Of a stretch of DNA of 64,000 nucleotides, positions 21,893 through 33,486 are shown piece after piece (positions within the stretch are counted from its first letter, which is position 1; every line of letters starts with the position of its first letter). Made by a program: the position numbers and the translations under genes. Source of the stretch: Symsagittifera roscoffensis (lineage: Eukaryota > Xenacoelomorpha > Acoela > Convolutidae). The stretch lies in contig NC_087066.1 in assembly GCF_963678635.1 (NCBI RefSeq), positions 330,201 through 394,200 on the forward strand, in the 5' to 3' direction. Below the pieces are notes generated by a model, which was not told the origin of the DNA, did not search any database, and saw nothing but the letters and a program-made list of their open reading frames with translations.

Positions 21893-22258
21893 AGCTATAT
21901 CGATGTTGAGCAGCTTGCCGAGCATTTCGACTTCGAATTTGAGGTTAAGTTTGAGAGAGGGGTCCTTGTGGATCTCACAGAGGATGCTGAGTATAGCCAT
22001 GGTCCATGGGTTGGGTGGCTGGAACACTACACTCTTGGCTGCACTCTCCATCACCTTAGCCACAAATGGAATCACAATCGTCATCTCGTTGCCGGCCCTG
22101 ACAAACGCTTCCAGCAGTAGACTGCGCAGGTCCAGACTCCTCTGCAGAATGGGTTTGTCCTTAGCGAGGGTGATAATTCCGAGCCACTTGCCCAAGTTCT
22201 TTAGTAGCGCCCGGTCAGAGAAATTGTGCATGACCACCTTTTCCGAAGTCAGTAGCAC
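21893..22258 (-). CDS. CNOT1: CNOT1 exon, MIF4G (CAF1-binding) domain
   Basis: This 122-codon exon reads [20 protein letters not shown], then [36 protein letters not shown] and [20 protein letters not shown]. These are hallmark blocks of the NOT1 MIF4G domain, which recruits the CAF1 (CNOT7/8) deadenylase. The acceptor is TAG (22259-22261), the donor GCT|GTAAGT. Confidence 0.97.
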
Positions 22259-22421
22259 CTAAAGAAACCTCAACGACAGTCAATCGTCTCCTCTTTTCTA
22301 GTTTAACATTTGCTCACTGTGTTCACTTGCTCTGAAACTCTCTCTGGTGCGTGGGCCAATAATTACCTTCAGTAGAAATTCAGAGGAGAATAAGGTGAAT
22401 TGACGGACAGGTTAATTGTAC

Positions 22422-22604
22422 CTTGATGTTTCGGATGGTCTCTGTGAGGACCATTTGGGAGAAAGATTTGACATCGAAGCAGTCAAGGAAGGAGGCGTAG
22501 AGGGCGTGGAAGTTGGTCTCCATCGTGATCCTGCTGACCACGAGGTAGCGCGACAGCCACGGGTAGAATTTGTCATTCGTCACAACTCCACGCAGCTCCT
22601 CAAC
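22422..22604 (-). CDS. CNOT1: CNOT1 exon, MIF4G (CAF1-binding) domain
   Basis: This 61-codon exon reads VEELRGVVTNDKFYPWLSRY, then LVVSRITMETNFHALYASFL and ends TETIRNIK. The acceptor is TAG (22605-22607), the donor AAG|GTACAA. The next upstream exon is 15.9 kb away. Confidence 0.96.
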
Positions 22605-22715
22605 CTAATACACATCACTCCATTACTGACATGGACACTTACAATCGTGCTCTTACACAGCTTTTTAACTCTCCCAGACTTGAATTTTGGTGTTGAAACC
22701 TTTAACGCTAATTTA

Positions 22716-22958
22716 AACACAGAGGTGAAGCTGAGCTTCGCAAACACTTGCGAGAAAACTACCAAAAAGCAGCTCTATCAAGTGAAATATTAAAAATTAG
22801 AAATAAGTATCGAATTAGCAAAAACTCGGCTGTGTAGGATTCGAATCTGCGACCAAGCAAATTCGAGTATCACGCACTAACCACTCAGCTATGGAAGCAT
22901 ACATTACTTGATACATCGATTTGTAAAATTTCCGAAATCAAGCTTTTTATCATTGTAC
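22716..22958. repeat. tRNA-derived SINE-like repeat and left half of an R2 copy
   Basis: 22716-22800 has the ACAGAGGTGAAGCTGAGC ... AAGCAGCTCTATCAAGTG repeat. 22826-22905 on the minus strand is tRNA-like: A box TAGCTGAGTGGTTAG and B box AGATTCGAATCC. Its putative acceptor-stem ends do not pair, so it is a SINE head rather than a tRNA gene. From 22905 the R2 repeat begins and is cut at 22958 by the provirus; it resumes at 33693. Confidence 0.6.
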
Positions 22959-23367
22959 TGAGTTAAGTTTGGGTTGCTTATCTCATAGAGTAATTTCGAA
23001 CAGGGTACACCGTCTGCTCGTCACGCTATCTTATTTTCGGCCGGATAGATTCGTGCAACTTCTTAGTCTAGTACCGATCCTAATCTTACTCTTACTACTA
23101 CTAGTCTCAGGGTGTTTAACTAGTCTCTGCTAGGCTCAATAGATCTAGAGTATACTGGTATTGTTGGGGCTGCTGAAGTACTCGGGAGAGGCAACTATTT
23201 TCTAAGTTAAATTCAAATCTCTCTGGTGCTGAAATTACAAGAAATTTCAGCTTTTACAAATAAGTGGGTAGTTAGTTAGATGGATTGTGATTGGTTAATA
23301 TTAAATACTTTACAATGGTTAAATGTCTAAATTATAAATAAAGAAACATAGTTTAGATCAGGTTCCA
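22959..23367 (-). repeat. 3' LTR of the provirus
   Basis: 409 bp, TGGAACC to CTTAACTCA on the minus strand, the same length as the solo LTR at 11054-11462. It is the outer end on the low-coordinate side. Confidence 0.92.
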
Positions 23368-24946
23368 CCCATCCGGGGTTTACAGAATTTTTGAGTTTTA
23401 TCTCTTTTCTTCTGCAATTGAAGGATGGATGATGAACGTTGGTATGTGGCGAACATCATTTTCTTTTTTCCCTGTTTCCTGGAGAAGAGAGGTCCTTGAC
23501 TAGAACCAATGTCTTAAAGAAGGTCCAGGACGCTGAAGTTAATCTTCTTTGTCGTTCAACAACGAATGTGATCCCCAATGAATGAAATCGTTTTAGATTC
23601 CAGAATCCAAAATGCTTTGCTATGTCATTTCTGCTTGCATTTGTGGAGGGTTGTTTGTGATCAACCTCGTCTGGGAATGGCGTGAAGTTCGTGTTTGGAA
23701 GGGATGCCTTGTTACTCGGATCTGTACGTATACTTGAACATCGAGGTGGTCATTGGTCTGGTTCAATGAAGTCCTTTGCTGCGAAGTCAAGTCGTACTCT
23801 AAATCCTTTGAGTTGTGATTGTGTGTGGCATGTCGGTTGTGGTTGGTAGCCATTCTTGTTCAGGTTGTGATGGGATCGTCTAGTCTTTGGATGTTCGTCT
23901 TTGCTGTTGTGTGTGATCTATATACTGCATACTATGATTTACATCTTATAATTGTTTGTTAATTGTTTTTTAGTTATTATTTTGGTTAATTGTTTTCACA
24001 AAAGCTTTTTATTTTAGTTTAGTTATTTTGAAGAGTTACTCACCCTTGAGTACCTCTTATTAAAAATAAAAGTGTGGTCACAAAGCGTGGTGTAGCGCGG
24101 TGGGTTAGGCCGGCTATAGAGCATGCTCAGGACGTCCTCTCTGGTGGGTTAGGCCAGGAGTGGGAGTATGATTTCGTGCTGTTTCTTTGAGGGGTCCTTT
24201 TTTCAAAAATCAAATTGTTTTTGGTATGGGTTTGTCTTTCGACTGTTTTGTGTTTTATTATTTCTTTCGTTGACTTTATAATAGTCTTCAAAAGAATAAA
24301 TTATCCAGTTTTAAGCTGGGTTAATCCGGTTTGGGTACCGTTGGTGTTCTTTTCTTATTCATGCTGTTATTTTATGATTTGTGGTGTTTAGTCATTTGCG
24401 TTGGTTAGTTTAGTATAGTGTATAACTCCATTCCAACCGGGTTAAAGGAAAATTGGAAACTTGTTATCATTAGTTAGTGTTGTTGTTATTGAAAACTTGG
24501 AACATAAAATCATTATTTTAAACAATTCTTCGTGGGCGAGCTGTGCGAGTATGGATAGAATTCTTGAGCGAATGAATGAAAAGGTTAGTACTGCTTTCAC
24601 AATTTATAAATTTACTGCTTGAATTTTAATTTTACTACATTTGGGGAAATTTGAAACTATATATTTTCATCGTATAAAAGTTTACTGCTTAGTGGGGAAG
24701 AATTTATAGATTAATTTATTACATTTGTATGAATTTTAAGTCATCGTATAGTGCAAAGGGTTTAGATTATTTGAATTGTTTTAGCAAATAAGTTTAATGA
24801 ATTGTAGTTTCTAAAAGATTTATTTTTTTGTATTTTTTCATTTTGCAGATGATGGTGATGAGAAGGCTAGAAAAATGAAATAGAACACTATAGAAAATGG
24901 TTAGTAACTTTATATTTATTAGTGAATGTAATTGAAATATACTTAT
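23368..24946 (-). other. 3' noncoding region of the provirus
   Basis: This region lies between the post-env frame and the 3' LTR. It includes a 77-codon minus frame (23620-23853) rich in Asn, His, Thr and Gln, which may be a decayed piece of coding sequence. Near 24105-24165 the phrase GGTGGGTTAGGCC occurs twice. No recognisable gene. Confidence 0.45.
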
Positions 24947-26756
24947 CTAATCTTCGGGGGAAAAGCCATGGGGGAAGAGGTTTTGGATTAGTTCAGATGA
25001 TGTTAATAATTTAGCTAATATACGAATGATATTTTTAGTTTCTAGCAGTGGCCAAAGCAATTGAAGTTCTTTGATGATATTTAGTTCTTCGGTGCCTACT
25101 GCAATCTCATGAGGTGTGTTTTGGATTAGGTTATAAAGTTTATGATTATATTTAGTGTTATGTATGAATTCGAGAATGGGGATTTCAATGGGTTGTAGGA
25201 ATTCGTGCGGGATGAGCAAGGGTCGGGATTCTTTGTCCTGAAAAGCGTTGATGATGGGGCAAAATATATACATTTGGTGGACTGGGTCGTAATTACGGAG
25301 GATGCCGTGAAGGTTAGTATTTTTTATACAATAAGTGAAATTAAGAAAAAACGGTGATGTGTACTTTGAGTTGATGAATTGAAAACGATGGTGGGGTTGT
25401 CGTGAGGGTGTTATGTAGGTGAAAATGATTTTGTAAAAAACGATAATATGTGTAAGTATGTGTTTGTTTAGTGCGTAACATAATATCGTGGGAGCAGTGC
25501 AGATCTCGTTCCTGTGGTGTAAGAAAGTGGAAGGTTAGTGTAAATAAATTAAATTTATCTTGGAAGCTTTGATAGGCTTGTGTGTCAATGAGGGCTTCGG
25601 AAATGATGTGATCGTGTTTTTTGTCAAAAATATTAAGTGTAAATAAATATGGTGTTGAGATGAAAAATTTCTCTGTTAGTTGTGGGTTAGCAAAGCGGTC
25701 ATCATCTAAAAATTGGTCTTAGTTAGGGCGTATGATGTTGTGATCTTAATAGTCAATAGTGAAGTCGTTAGCGCGAGGTGCGGTGAATTCTTTTAGTAGT
25801 TTTTTGAATCCTATATATGTGAATTGTCGTAGCGTTAGTGCTGTTGTTAATCTGTATAGCATATCTTTACATTGATCATTATCAGTTATGTTGTTATAAA
25901 GTGGTAGGTAAAGAGGGTTAGTATAGTGATAGTATGATGCCCAATGAAGTGTTGGCATTAAGACGTATTCGTCAACAAAATTTTTGGTGTCGTCATTAGT
26001 AGTAGGTGTATTCAATGTGTATTGAGGGAATGATGGTAGATTAGTTTGGAGAAATTGTTTAGTATTTTTATGTTTTGGGTGATCAATATTATCTTTAGCT
26101 GTGCCTGGTCTGGTTGTGAATGCATGATTTGGAAATTTTCGTTTGAAAGTGCGATAAGCTCTGTTAGTGCTAGTGGATGTTTCTGTGGAGGTGGATGATT
26201 GGGCTAATGATTGGGTATAGTATGATAGTGGTGTTGGTGTTGGTGGGCCGGATGATGTTGTCATGGATGATAGGTGATTTATGGTAAGAGTATGGGGATG
26301 GATAATTTGTTGTTGGAGAGTAATATAATTTTCCAATTCGGGGGAGATTTGTGGGATATCTGGGGAATTGTTGGCTGATCGGTCAGAAAGGGATGAACTA
26401 TAGGTTGGGGTAACTTGGGATGCATGAGAGGGAGTGGAAAGGGATGGTAGTGGTTGACTGGCGTTGATGGGTCTAAAAGGGGGTTGTGAAAAGTTTGAGG
26501 GGTTGTTTTGGGAGTAGGTGGAAGGAGAGGGTTCGGAGTCGGCAAATTCGTCGGGAGTTTCAAGGTCTGAATTGTTAAATTGTGAATTTGTGTGAAAAAC
26601 TGAAGCGTCTGAGTTAGTGTCTGAACTCGTGCTAGATGGTATGTTAATTACAAAATCAGGTGGGGGGAAAGCGAAAAGTGGTATAATTGGGACTGGGTTT
26701 TGGAGATTTGCCGGGTGGGAATTTGAGCGGTGGAGGGATCCAAGTTGTCTGCTCAT
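24947..26756 (-). pseudogene. Post-env reading frame of unknown function in the provirus
   Basis: A 336-codon frame starts with ATG at 26756, about 100 bp before the end of the env-like frame and in a different frame. It is Ser/Thr/Pro/Asn-rich for about 200 residues, then becomes more globular (basic segment, then a Tyr/Leu-rich part) until its stop at 25746. Protein-like sequence continues through further frames to 24947, where the last 108 codons have a regular helical look (charged/Leu pattern). The stops at 25746 and near 25340 suggest decay of one longer gene. I recognise no family. It may be an accessory gene or a detached cytoplasmic tail of the envelope protein. Confidence 0.5.
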
Positions 26757-29289
26757 CGTGGGCTAAAAAATGATTATTTTGAGATTGAAAAGTGGTGGTG
26801 TGGGGTTGTTCTATAATTTGTTCGTATGTACTATCATTTTGTGAATGATTTGTCGTTATATGTTGAATAGGGCTGTGTATTGAATGTGGTCGAAAATTGG
26901 GGTTATTTGTGATTGCTAAATTTCGAAAATTTCTGGGAACTAAAGATAATGGATGATTTTGTGGTAGGGCTGGTACTTGTGGTGCTGTGGGGACTGTGTC
27001 TACATTATTGTGTTCTTTGTTGTATGTATTTGGTCTTGTGGCTAGTTTTGTATTATATTCTTTGATTTGTGCGTCTAAAAGTATTTTGTTTATCGATGAT
27101 GAAAATATTCCAAAAAATCCTGCAAATAATATGCGTGCTACACTTGCTTGGCGGTTAACTTGTGTGTGTATAGCGCATGTATTATAGATTCCTGTCAGTA
27201 GTGAGAAAAGAAATCCTATAAAATTAAACATAGCGTATAAATTAGTCAATCTTTCTAAGATGTAGTAGGGCCATCCTAAAAAAGCGAGTATTTCGTTTTT
27301 TAAGGTTAAACTGAAAATATTTATGGGTGAAATATCCTGTGGTCTGTATTTTTCGCCGTTTAAATATATATATACTCTTTAATGTCTTTAAAATGTCCGC
27401 TGAAATCTTGAGTGTATATGTCTGCAAATCCTGCGGTTTCTGCAAGTTTTCTTAAATTTTGATCGATTGATTGTCTTTGTATAGTATCCATTTGTGTGAG
27501 TAGTTCTTGGAATTGTTGTGTTCTAAAATGGTGTTGTATATCAGATTTAGAATAAATTCCAATGGATTGTAGATCTATATTTGGGTTTCGAGCAATGGCT
27601 CTTATGCTTTCTGGGGAAAACATTTTTAATGGTTGCATTAATGTAGGGTATGGTGTTAATAGGTAGTACTTATCTTCGTCAGGGTTTAGCTGTACTACAT
27701 TGTGGCTATTTTCTGATCCACATGGGACTGCGGTATCCCAAAAATATGTTCTTCTTGAGAGTGTGTCAACAAAATGTACTTTGTTTTTGTAGAATATGGG
27801 TTTTCTTTTGTAACAACGTTTATCTTCATAAACGTATAACGGTGATACTTTTTTGGTGCAAGTATAAAACCTTAAAATGCTTCCTTCGTAATCAAGAAAA
27901 ATTGATCCATTTCCTGATAATAAATATCCTGCGTAGGGTATTTTTAATACTGCTAATGCGAGTTATTGTAATATTTGTGTTCTTTCTAATTCGCATAGTT
28001 GGTGTAGTGTTTCTAAGTCAGAAAGTGACATTTCTTGAAAAATTCTACTAATTGTGTAGTCTAATTTCATGTCTAAATGAATGTCATAATGTATGTTTCC
28101 AAAGTATGTTGTGTTCATAAGTGATAGTTATTGTAATCGTGTACTTTGTCTGTCAATTGGTGTTAGTTTTCCACCTGGTTGACCATTAGATTGTTGGAAA
28201 TTAACTGGGGTGTAGGGTTTTCCGTCGTATTTATATTTTGCTGTTGCGTGTGGATTAACTTTAATTTTCCAGTGGTCATGTCGAAACCTTGTTCGTATTC
28301 GACAAGTATTTCGGAGTATTGTGTCTTGTAAAGTGGGTTTACATATTTACAAGCAAATTCTGTTTCTTGATAGATTTGAAAACGTGTTAGTTTGTTTTCA
28401 ATATTGTTTAAATTTTTGAAATCATTACTTCGTTTGTGATGTGTGTTCACTTGTTCGTATGGGATGGATTCAATGAAATATTTTTTCTTGGGTTCTTGTT
28501 GTAGGATCACAATATCCTTGATCATTTTTACAAGGTAATCGAATTCCTTGATAGATCATTGTGTTATCTTCTAAATCTCGTGTGAGTTGTATTTTTTCAA
28601 GTTGTATTTTCCAATCAAAAAACATTATTTCTTGATATCCTCTATTTTTTTGTATCTGCTTTACAATTTGAGGGGTTGTTTATTCCAATGTGTGGTATCC
28701 AATGTTTATCGTCGGGATCATAAGTTAAACGTCCGTGTGCGCCATTAAAGGGGTATTTTTCGTCTAATTTTATATGTCCTTGATAGCGTTCAAGTTCTGC
28801 TTGGTGAACAGAATCGCTGAAGACATGGAAATGTACTATTTGTCTATCTGAGTGTTTGTTTTTTGTGAGGTTTAACCTGTGTAACTCGACTTTACAATCA
28901 TCGGGATTGAGATGTAAAAGTCTTTCTATATTGCTTTGGTAAAATGATTCGTGATCAAGTCTGTTTTTATTTCCATTCGAAACTTGTGAGCAATGTACTT
29001 TCTTTTCGGAAAACGTTGCTGTAAATTTATATCCGGTTACTGTCGTTGCTCGGGCTTTTGAATATAGTGTTGCTATTATGTTTGTAGTTTCTATAGCTTG
29101 TGGTTCTGTTTCGCATTGCGTTACTTGATTTATTGCATATTTTTTTAATGTTTTTTGTTCATTTTCTTCACAATCATAGTGTGTTACTAGTAAGTCTTGA
29201 GGTCCTGTACGAGGAGATGGATTTGTATTTTGTTCGGAAAATATAAGAAAAAAGATGTGTTGAAATGTTAATATCCTTAAAATATACAT
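26656..29289 (-). pseudogene. env: Envelope-like glycoprotein gene of the provirus, broken
   Basis: Env proteins of such elements are membrane glycoproteins placed after pol. The candidate start at 29289 is followed by a short basic/hydrophobic signal peptide (about 18 residues) and a Cys-containing ectodomain (29289-28642). The frame is then broken (28525-28163, 27638-27360) and reappears at 27249-26656. The last part has two hydrophobic segments (about residues 8-25 and 38-56) that fit a membrane anchor, then a Pro-rich tail. The fusion class cannot be decided by eye. The many stops make it non-functional. Confidence 0.7.
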
Positions 29290-30550
29290 GTGTACGATAG
29301 TCCTGAATATGGGTTATAAAATGTTATATATCCGATTGTGGTTTTTGTATATCTATCGTATTTATATATTACTTCTGTTGTAATAAATGGTGGTGGTAGT
29401 GTTTGAGCTGTGATGTTTGAGGGGCTTAGTGGATAAGGATGTTGAACGATGTTATTAAGGTTAACTGTAATTTCAAACTTTAGTTGATGGCTGTTTTGAT
29501 TTAATATTTTAACGTTATGTTCTCGGATATCTTCGTGGATATCATGTCTATATTGTAGTCTATTAGGTGCCCAACTGTGAAGTCGGTGACTTTCGTTATG
29601 TTGTCCTAACAATGGTGGTGGTGCTACAAATGTATTCCAATCTAATCTGAGAGGTATATTTGTAGGTTGTTCACTATATCGAGTTTCAATATCGTGTGAG
29701 ATATTTAAAGGAAAAAATGGTGAAATTTGACTTAGGGATGGTGTTGATGGAAGTGATAGTGTTTCTGGTTAAGATGATAATGTTGTATCTGATGAAGTAT
29801 CTATTGGGTCGTTGACTAAGTTTGGTTCTCGTTGTGAATAGGATTGAGTTGTCCAATGAGGTAGACGTTCGTTTGGGTTAGGTGGATTAAAAGGGTTTTC
29901 ACGTATTTGTGCTGAGGTTGGTGTTGATCCTAGGTGTTCTGATTGAATGTTGGGAGTTAGTATTGGTGTATCTGGTAGTGTTATACTAGAATTTTCTGAA
30001 ATTGATGGAGTTGGAGATTGAGGTATGCTAAAGGTGATTTTAGAGTTTGAAAATTTCTGTTTCTTCTTGGATGTATCATTTGTCTATTTACTTCGATTGT
30101 ATTTTGATTTTGGCTAATGTGTCGGATTCGGTTTAAGTCTTGTTGCAGTGTAGGGTATAAATTATATGTTGGTTCACTTAGTGATGCTTGTCTTTGAACT
30201 GGTTCTAGAGGTTCAGATAAGCGGGCGTGTCGTTCAAAAGTATATGGGTTTTCTTGAAAGAAAATTCGTGTGGATGTTTGGGGGTTCTGGGTAGTTGTTG
30301 GTACTCTTGGGTTTTCTTGGGAAGTTGTCGGTGAAGACTAATTTGGGGGTGTTTGGTTAGCAATTTTGGAAATGTGTTTGTATAGATTTGAGAACTTAGT
30401 GAGAGGATTTATGTTTGGTGTAGTATTCTTCGATGAAAAGAATTAAAAGAATCGTGGCTAATGCGAATGTTACTATTGCCTTTTTTTATAAATTTGCCTT
30501 TTGAAAAATTGTTGGGGGCTTATTTTATGTTGCTCGGGAGGTCTTCTTTA
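29277..30550 (-). pseudogene. Pre-env reading frame of unknown function in the provirus
   Basis: Between the pol tail and env there is about 1.3 kb of protein-like sequence. Near 30475-30435 one frame encodes a hydrophobic run of about 15 residues flanked by charge, a possible membrane anchor. From about 30053 to 29277 one frame is open except for a stop near 29770: first Ser/Pro/Asn-rich, then a 111-codon globular-looking end (29612-29277) with alternating hydrophobic residues. The stop at 29277 overlaps the env candidate start at 29289. No family recognised. It might be an accessory protein or a displaced N-terminal part of the envelope. Confidence 0.45.
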
Positions 30551-30934
30551 CTTTATTTTTATTTGGTGGGTAATCTGGGATACTTTTGAATAAAAATTGT
30601 ACTTTAGGCCAAATGATCATGGTTCATTTTTTCTTTAGGCTAATTTGCCATTTTCGGTTGGGGGTTTTTGAGAGTAAATTTGGGAAAATATTGTTGATCT
30701 TTGGGTTATTAGATAGGGGAGGGTTGTAACATTACCGTGATATTTATTTTAGTTGTCAAAATTTAGCAAGTTGCTTATTTTTGACCTGGAGGTTGTAAAA
30801 TTATAGTTACAGATATGCCTGGAGTTTAATGTTTATCGGCTAAGAGCTTGGTAGTTTGAGATTCGGAAAAGGTTGATTTGAGTGAATCTTATTGGTTGAT
30901 TTTGAACTAGAAACTTTGCGTCTATTTCAGCATG

Positions 30935-31920
30935 TTATTTGGAAAATATGAAAGTTAAAATGTCTGAGATGTATATGGAGGTTGAAATGTGTGAAGAAGA
31001 AAATGATTGAACTTTCTGTAATATTTTAGATTGTGGGATGAATGTTTTATAATTTTTACATGGTTGGTTTTTAAGTCTTGATGATTCTCTATGTGTAGAT
31101 TTTTCTTTTTGTTCTTGTGGCAAGATTTTTTCTATCATCTTTCTATTTTTCTCTTTTCCTAAATTATCTGATTTTAGTGTTTTTGTCTCTTTGTGAAATG
31201 TGTCTTGTTCTTGAATTTGTGTATGTTGATTTTTATTAGTTTCATTTATTTCTGGCTCTATTTGGGTACTTGTTTGGATGACTTTTAAACCGGTGAAAGA
31301 ATATAGTTGAGTTAATTCGCGTAAGGCGTATTCTTTCGGATAATAAGGTAATAAATTGTTTCTGTGTTGAACAATTTCTTTTTTTGTGTGTCTATAACTT
31401 TATACGTGACTTCAGTTGGTACCAATTGCCAATTATTTGGTATCAATTATTTGGTAGGGTCCATCAATTATTTGGTAGGGTCCCTTTCTAAGTGGTTGTA
31501 ATTTTTTAGAGATTCCTTTTTGTGTTTGAAAATTTGGTATTAAAACGAATGTTCCTATTTTTAAATCGGTGGCTGGCGTAAATCGCTGGTTAATTTGGTT
31601 ATTAATATTTTGTCGTTGTAACAATTTCTTTGTTACTTTTTGATAGATTTCGTTATGCTTTTTATCTCTGTTTAAAATCCATTCGGTGTGTGTACCGGAG
31701 GCTAGTTTGAGAATTTGTGGGTGATGAAAATGATCTTCATCATGTGTATGTATTGGTAGGTTATAGCATATTGAATCTTTAGTCGGTTTGCAAACAAATG
31801 GTGGTTGTTTGTTTAGTCTTTGGAAAAATGTTAAAGCGGTGTTCTTTATTTTGTATATTTATCTTTTATGTGTAACTTACTATTTAAAATATTTATGGTT
31901 GGTATATACTTAGTAATAAA
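30935..31920 (-). pseudogene. pol: Integrase C-terminus and pol tail of the provirus
   Basis: The 63-codon frame at 31433-31624 matches the Ty3/gypsy integrase C-terminal fold: GTFVLIPNFQTQKGISKKL followed by GPYQII. A 21-bp tandem duplication (31442-31462, 31463-31483) repeats GPYQIID. Upstream (31920-31625) an open stretch reads as the preceding linker of integrase. Downstream the charged pol tail ends with RESSRLKNQPCKNYKTFIP and a stop at 30935. The integrase zinc-binding and DDE core, RNase H and reverse transcriptase are absent: the protease is separated from this segment by only about 100 bp. Confidence 0.75.
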
Positions 31921-31978
31921 TGGTATGCCTATAATATTATGCTTAATATCGGTAATGTGAAATGTTTGTTTGAATAGT

Positions 31979-33486
31979 TTATTTAGTGGGAACAAGGAAT
32001 AATTGGATTTTTCCATAGTTTGTTAATATCGATCCTTGTGCTGTTGCTAACTTACTAGAGGTTTCTAAAGGTTTTAAATTTGGATGTAATAATCTGATTT
32101 CATTCCATGTAGGAATATTGATGATATTTGATTCTGCGCCTGAGTCAATTAAAAAATCAATTTCAAGATCTGGTGGTTGAAATTCTTTATTTTTTGGGCT
32201 TTCTAAGAGGAATGGAATTGTCCAAATTTTTTCTCGTGGTTGTTCTTTTTGTATGTTTTGATATATGTGGTTTGTAGTTAAGCTTTTTAATTTGACTTTG
32301 TCAGGTGAATTTTCCGTGTTAATTTTGTGTACTTCCTGGGTGGTTTGTGTATTATTACTATTTGGTCCTAAATAGTAGTTATTGAGAAGTTCTAATTGAT
32401 TTTCATATATGTGTGAATTAAAAGGTTCTTCATAAGTGACTGATTCATAGTCGTTTTCGACAGATATCATATTAATTAAAATATTATTACCTGTATCACT
32501 TTCACTGTCTGTTGATTCGCAATTTATGTGATTTACTTGTAATTCGATATTTTCTGTATTATCGATACCTGGGGGGTCTGAAGTTATTTCTTCATTTGTT
32601 TGTACTTGATTAATTTGTCTTTGGTGTTTTGGTGTATTGCTTCTATGTCGATACTGAGAATTGTGATGACGATTATTATTCCTATGAGGTGATTGGGAAT
32701 AATTTCTATATCGATTGTTGTAACTTGAATTTCGATTTTGCGAGTTATTTCTCGATCTATTGTGTTGATTGTCATTTGATCTTTGATAGTTTGATCTGTT
32801 GTATGAGTTATTCCGTGATCTATTGTTTGGATAACTATTATTACGATTGTTGGAATAGCTTCTATTTCTATTGTTTGAATAGTTTCTATTTCTATTATTT
32901 GAATAGTTTCTATTTCTATTATAAGATGAATTTCGTGATTGATTGTTTGAATAATGTCTATTTCTGTTTAAGTGGGAACTGGATGCTGAAACAAATTGTG
33001 TTGAGTTTGAGTTTGATCTTGGGTAGTTGTTTCGACTATTTGATCGACTATATCTATTTTGTGAAAAATTTCGTGAATTTCTTTGTTCGGGTGATCTACC
33101 TCTATAACTAGAGTTATATGGTGATTGATTTCGAGAATAGTTTTGATTGCTTGGAAGTGGTTTTCCAGAGCTATTATTACTATATACATTTTTATTTGGT
33201 AGATTTTGATCTTTCTTCATGTATTGATAAAATGACTTATTTGGTTCTTTGTGTTTTTGAGGTTTATTTTGGTTGTCTTGCTGTTTTTGTCTATATTCAG
33301 AGATACTGTGTCCGTATCGTCGACAATAATTACACCATTTCTTAAAAGATGGTTTGCCTTTCCAATTTGGGTTCTTTTCATAGATGTTTAAAATTTCAGT
33401 GACTTTTTCAGATAGGTCTATGTCTGATTCCTGCGTTTGGTATTTGTGAAAAATTTGTCAATTGATTTTTTGTGATTTCAATTGGA
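31979..33486 (-). pseudogene. gag-pro: Gag C-terminus and protease of the provirus
   Basis: The open sequence begins at the junction with the partial 5' LTR (33486). A zinc-knuckle-like motif C-x2-C-x4-H-x4-Y lies near 33340-33295; its last Cys is replaced by Tyr. A 413-codon frame (33220-31979) follows, with about 180 residues of Asn/Arg/Ser/Tyr repeats (unit like YSNNRNR). It ends in a retroviral-type aspartic protease with active-site segment FLIDSGAESN near 32145-32120. Upstream gag, the primer-binding site and half of the LTR are deleted. The basic repeat region is probably RNA-binding. Confidence 0.75.

Noticed and set aside
22826-22905. Possible tRNA gene on the minus strand
   Set aside because: A and B boxes are good but the acceptor-stem ends do not pair and the anticodon arm is unclear; it matches repeated SINE heads elsewhere in the window.
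24551-24878. Tiny plus-strand spliced frame (11 + 9 codons) with good GT and CAG sites
   Set aside because: Splice signals are plausible, but the product is only 20 residues and it lies antisense in the provirus 3' region; chance is likely without transcript evidence.
32629-33111. 160-codon plus-strand frame rich in Tyr, Phe, Cys, Asp
   Set aside because: Mirror of the Asn/Arg/Ser repeat coding on the minus strand; composition is an artefact of the repeat.
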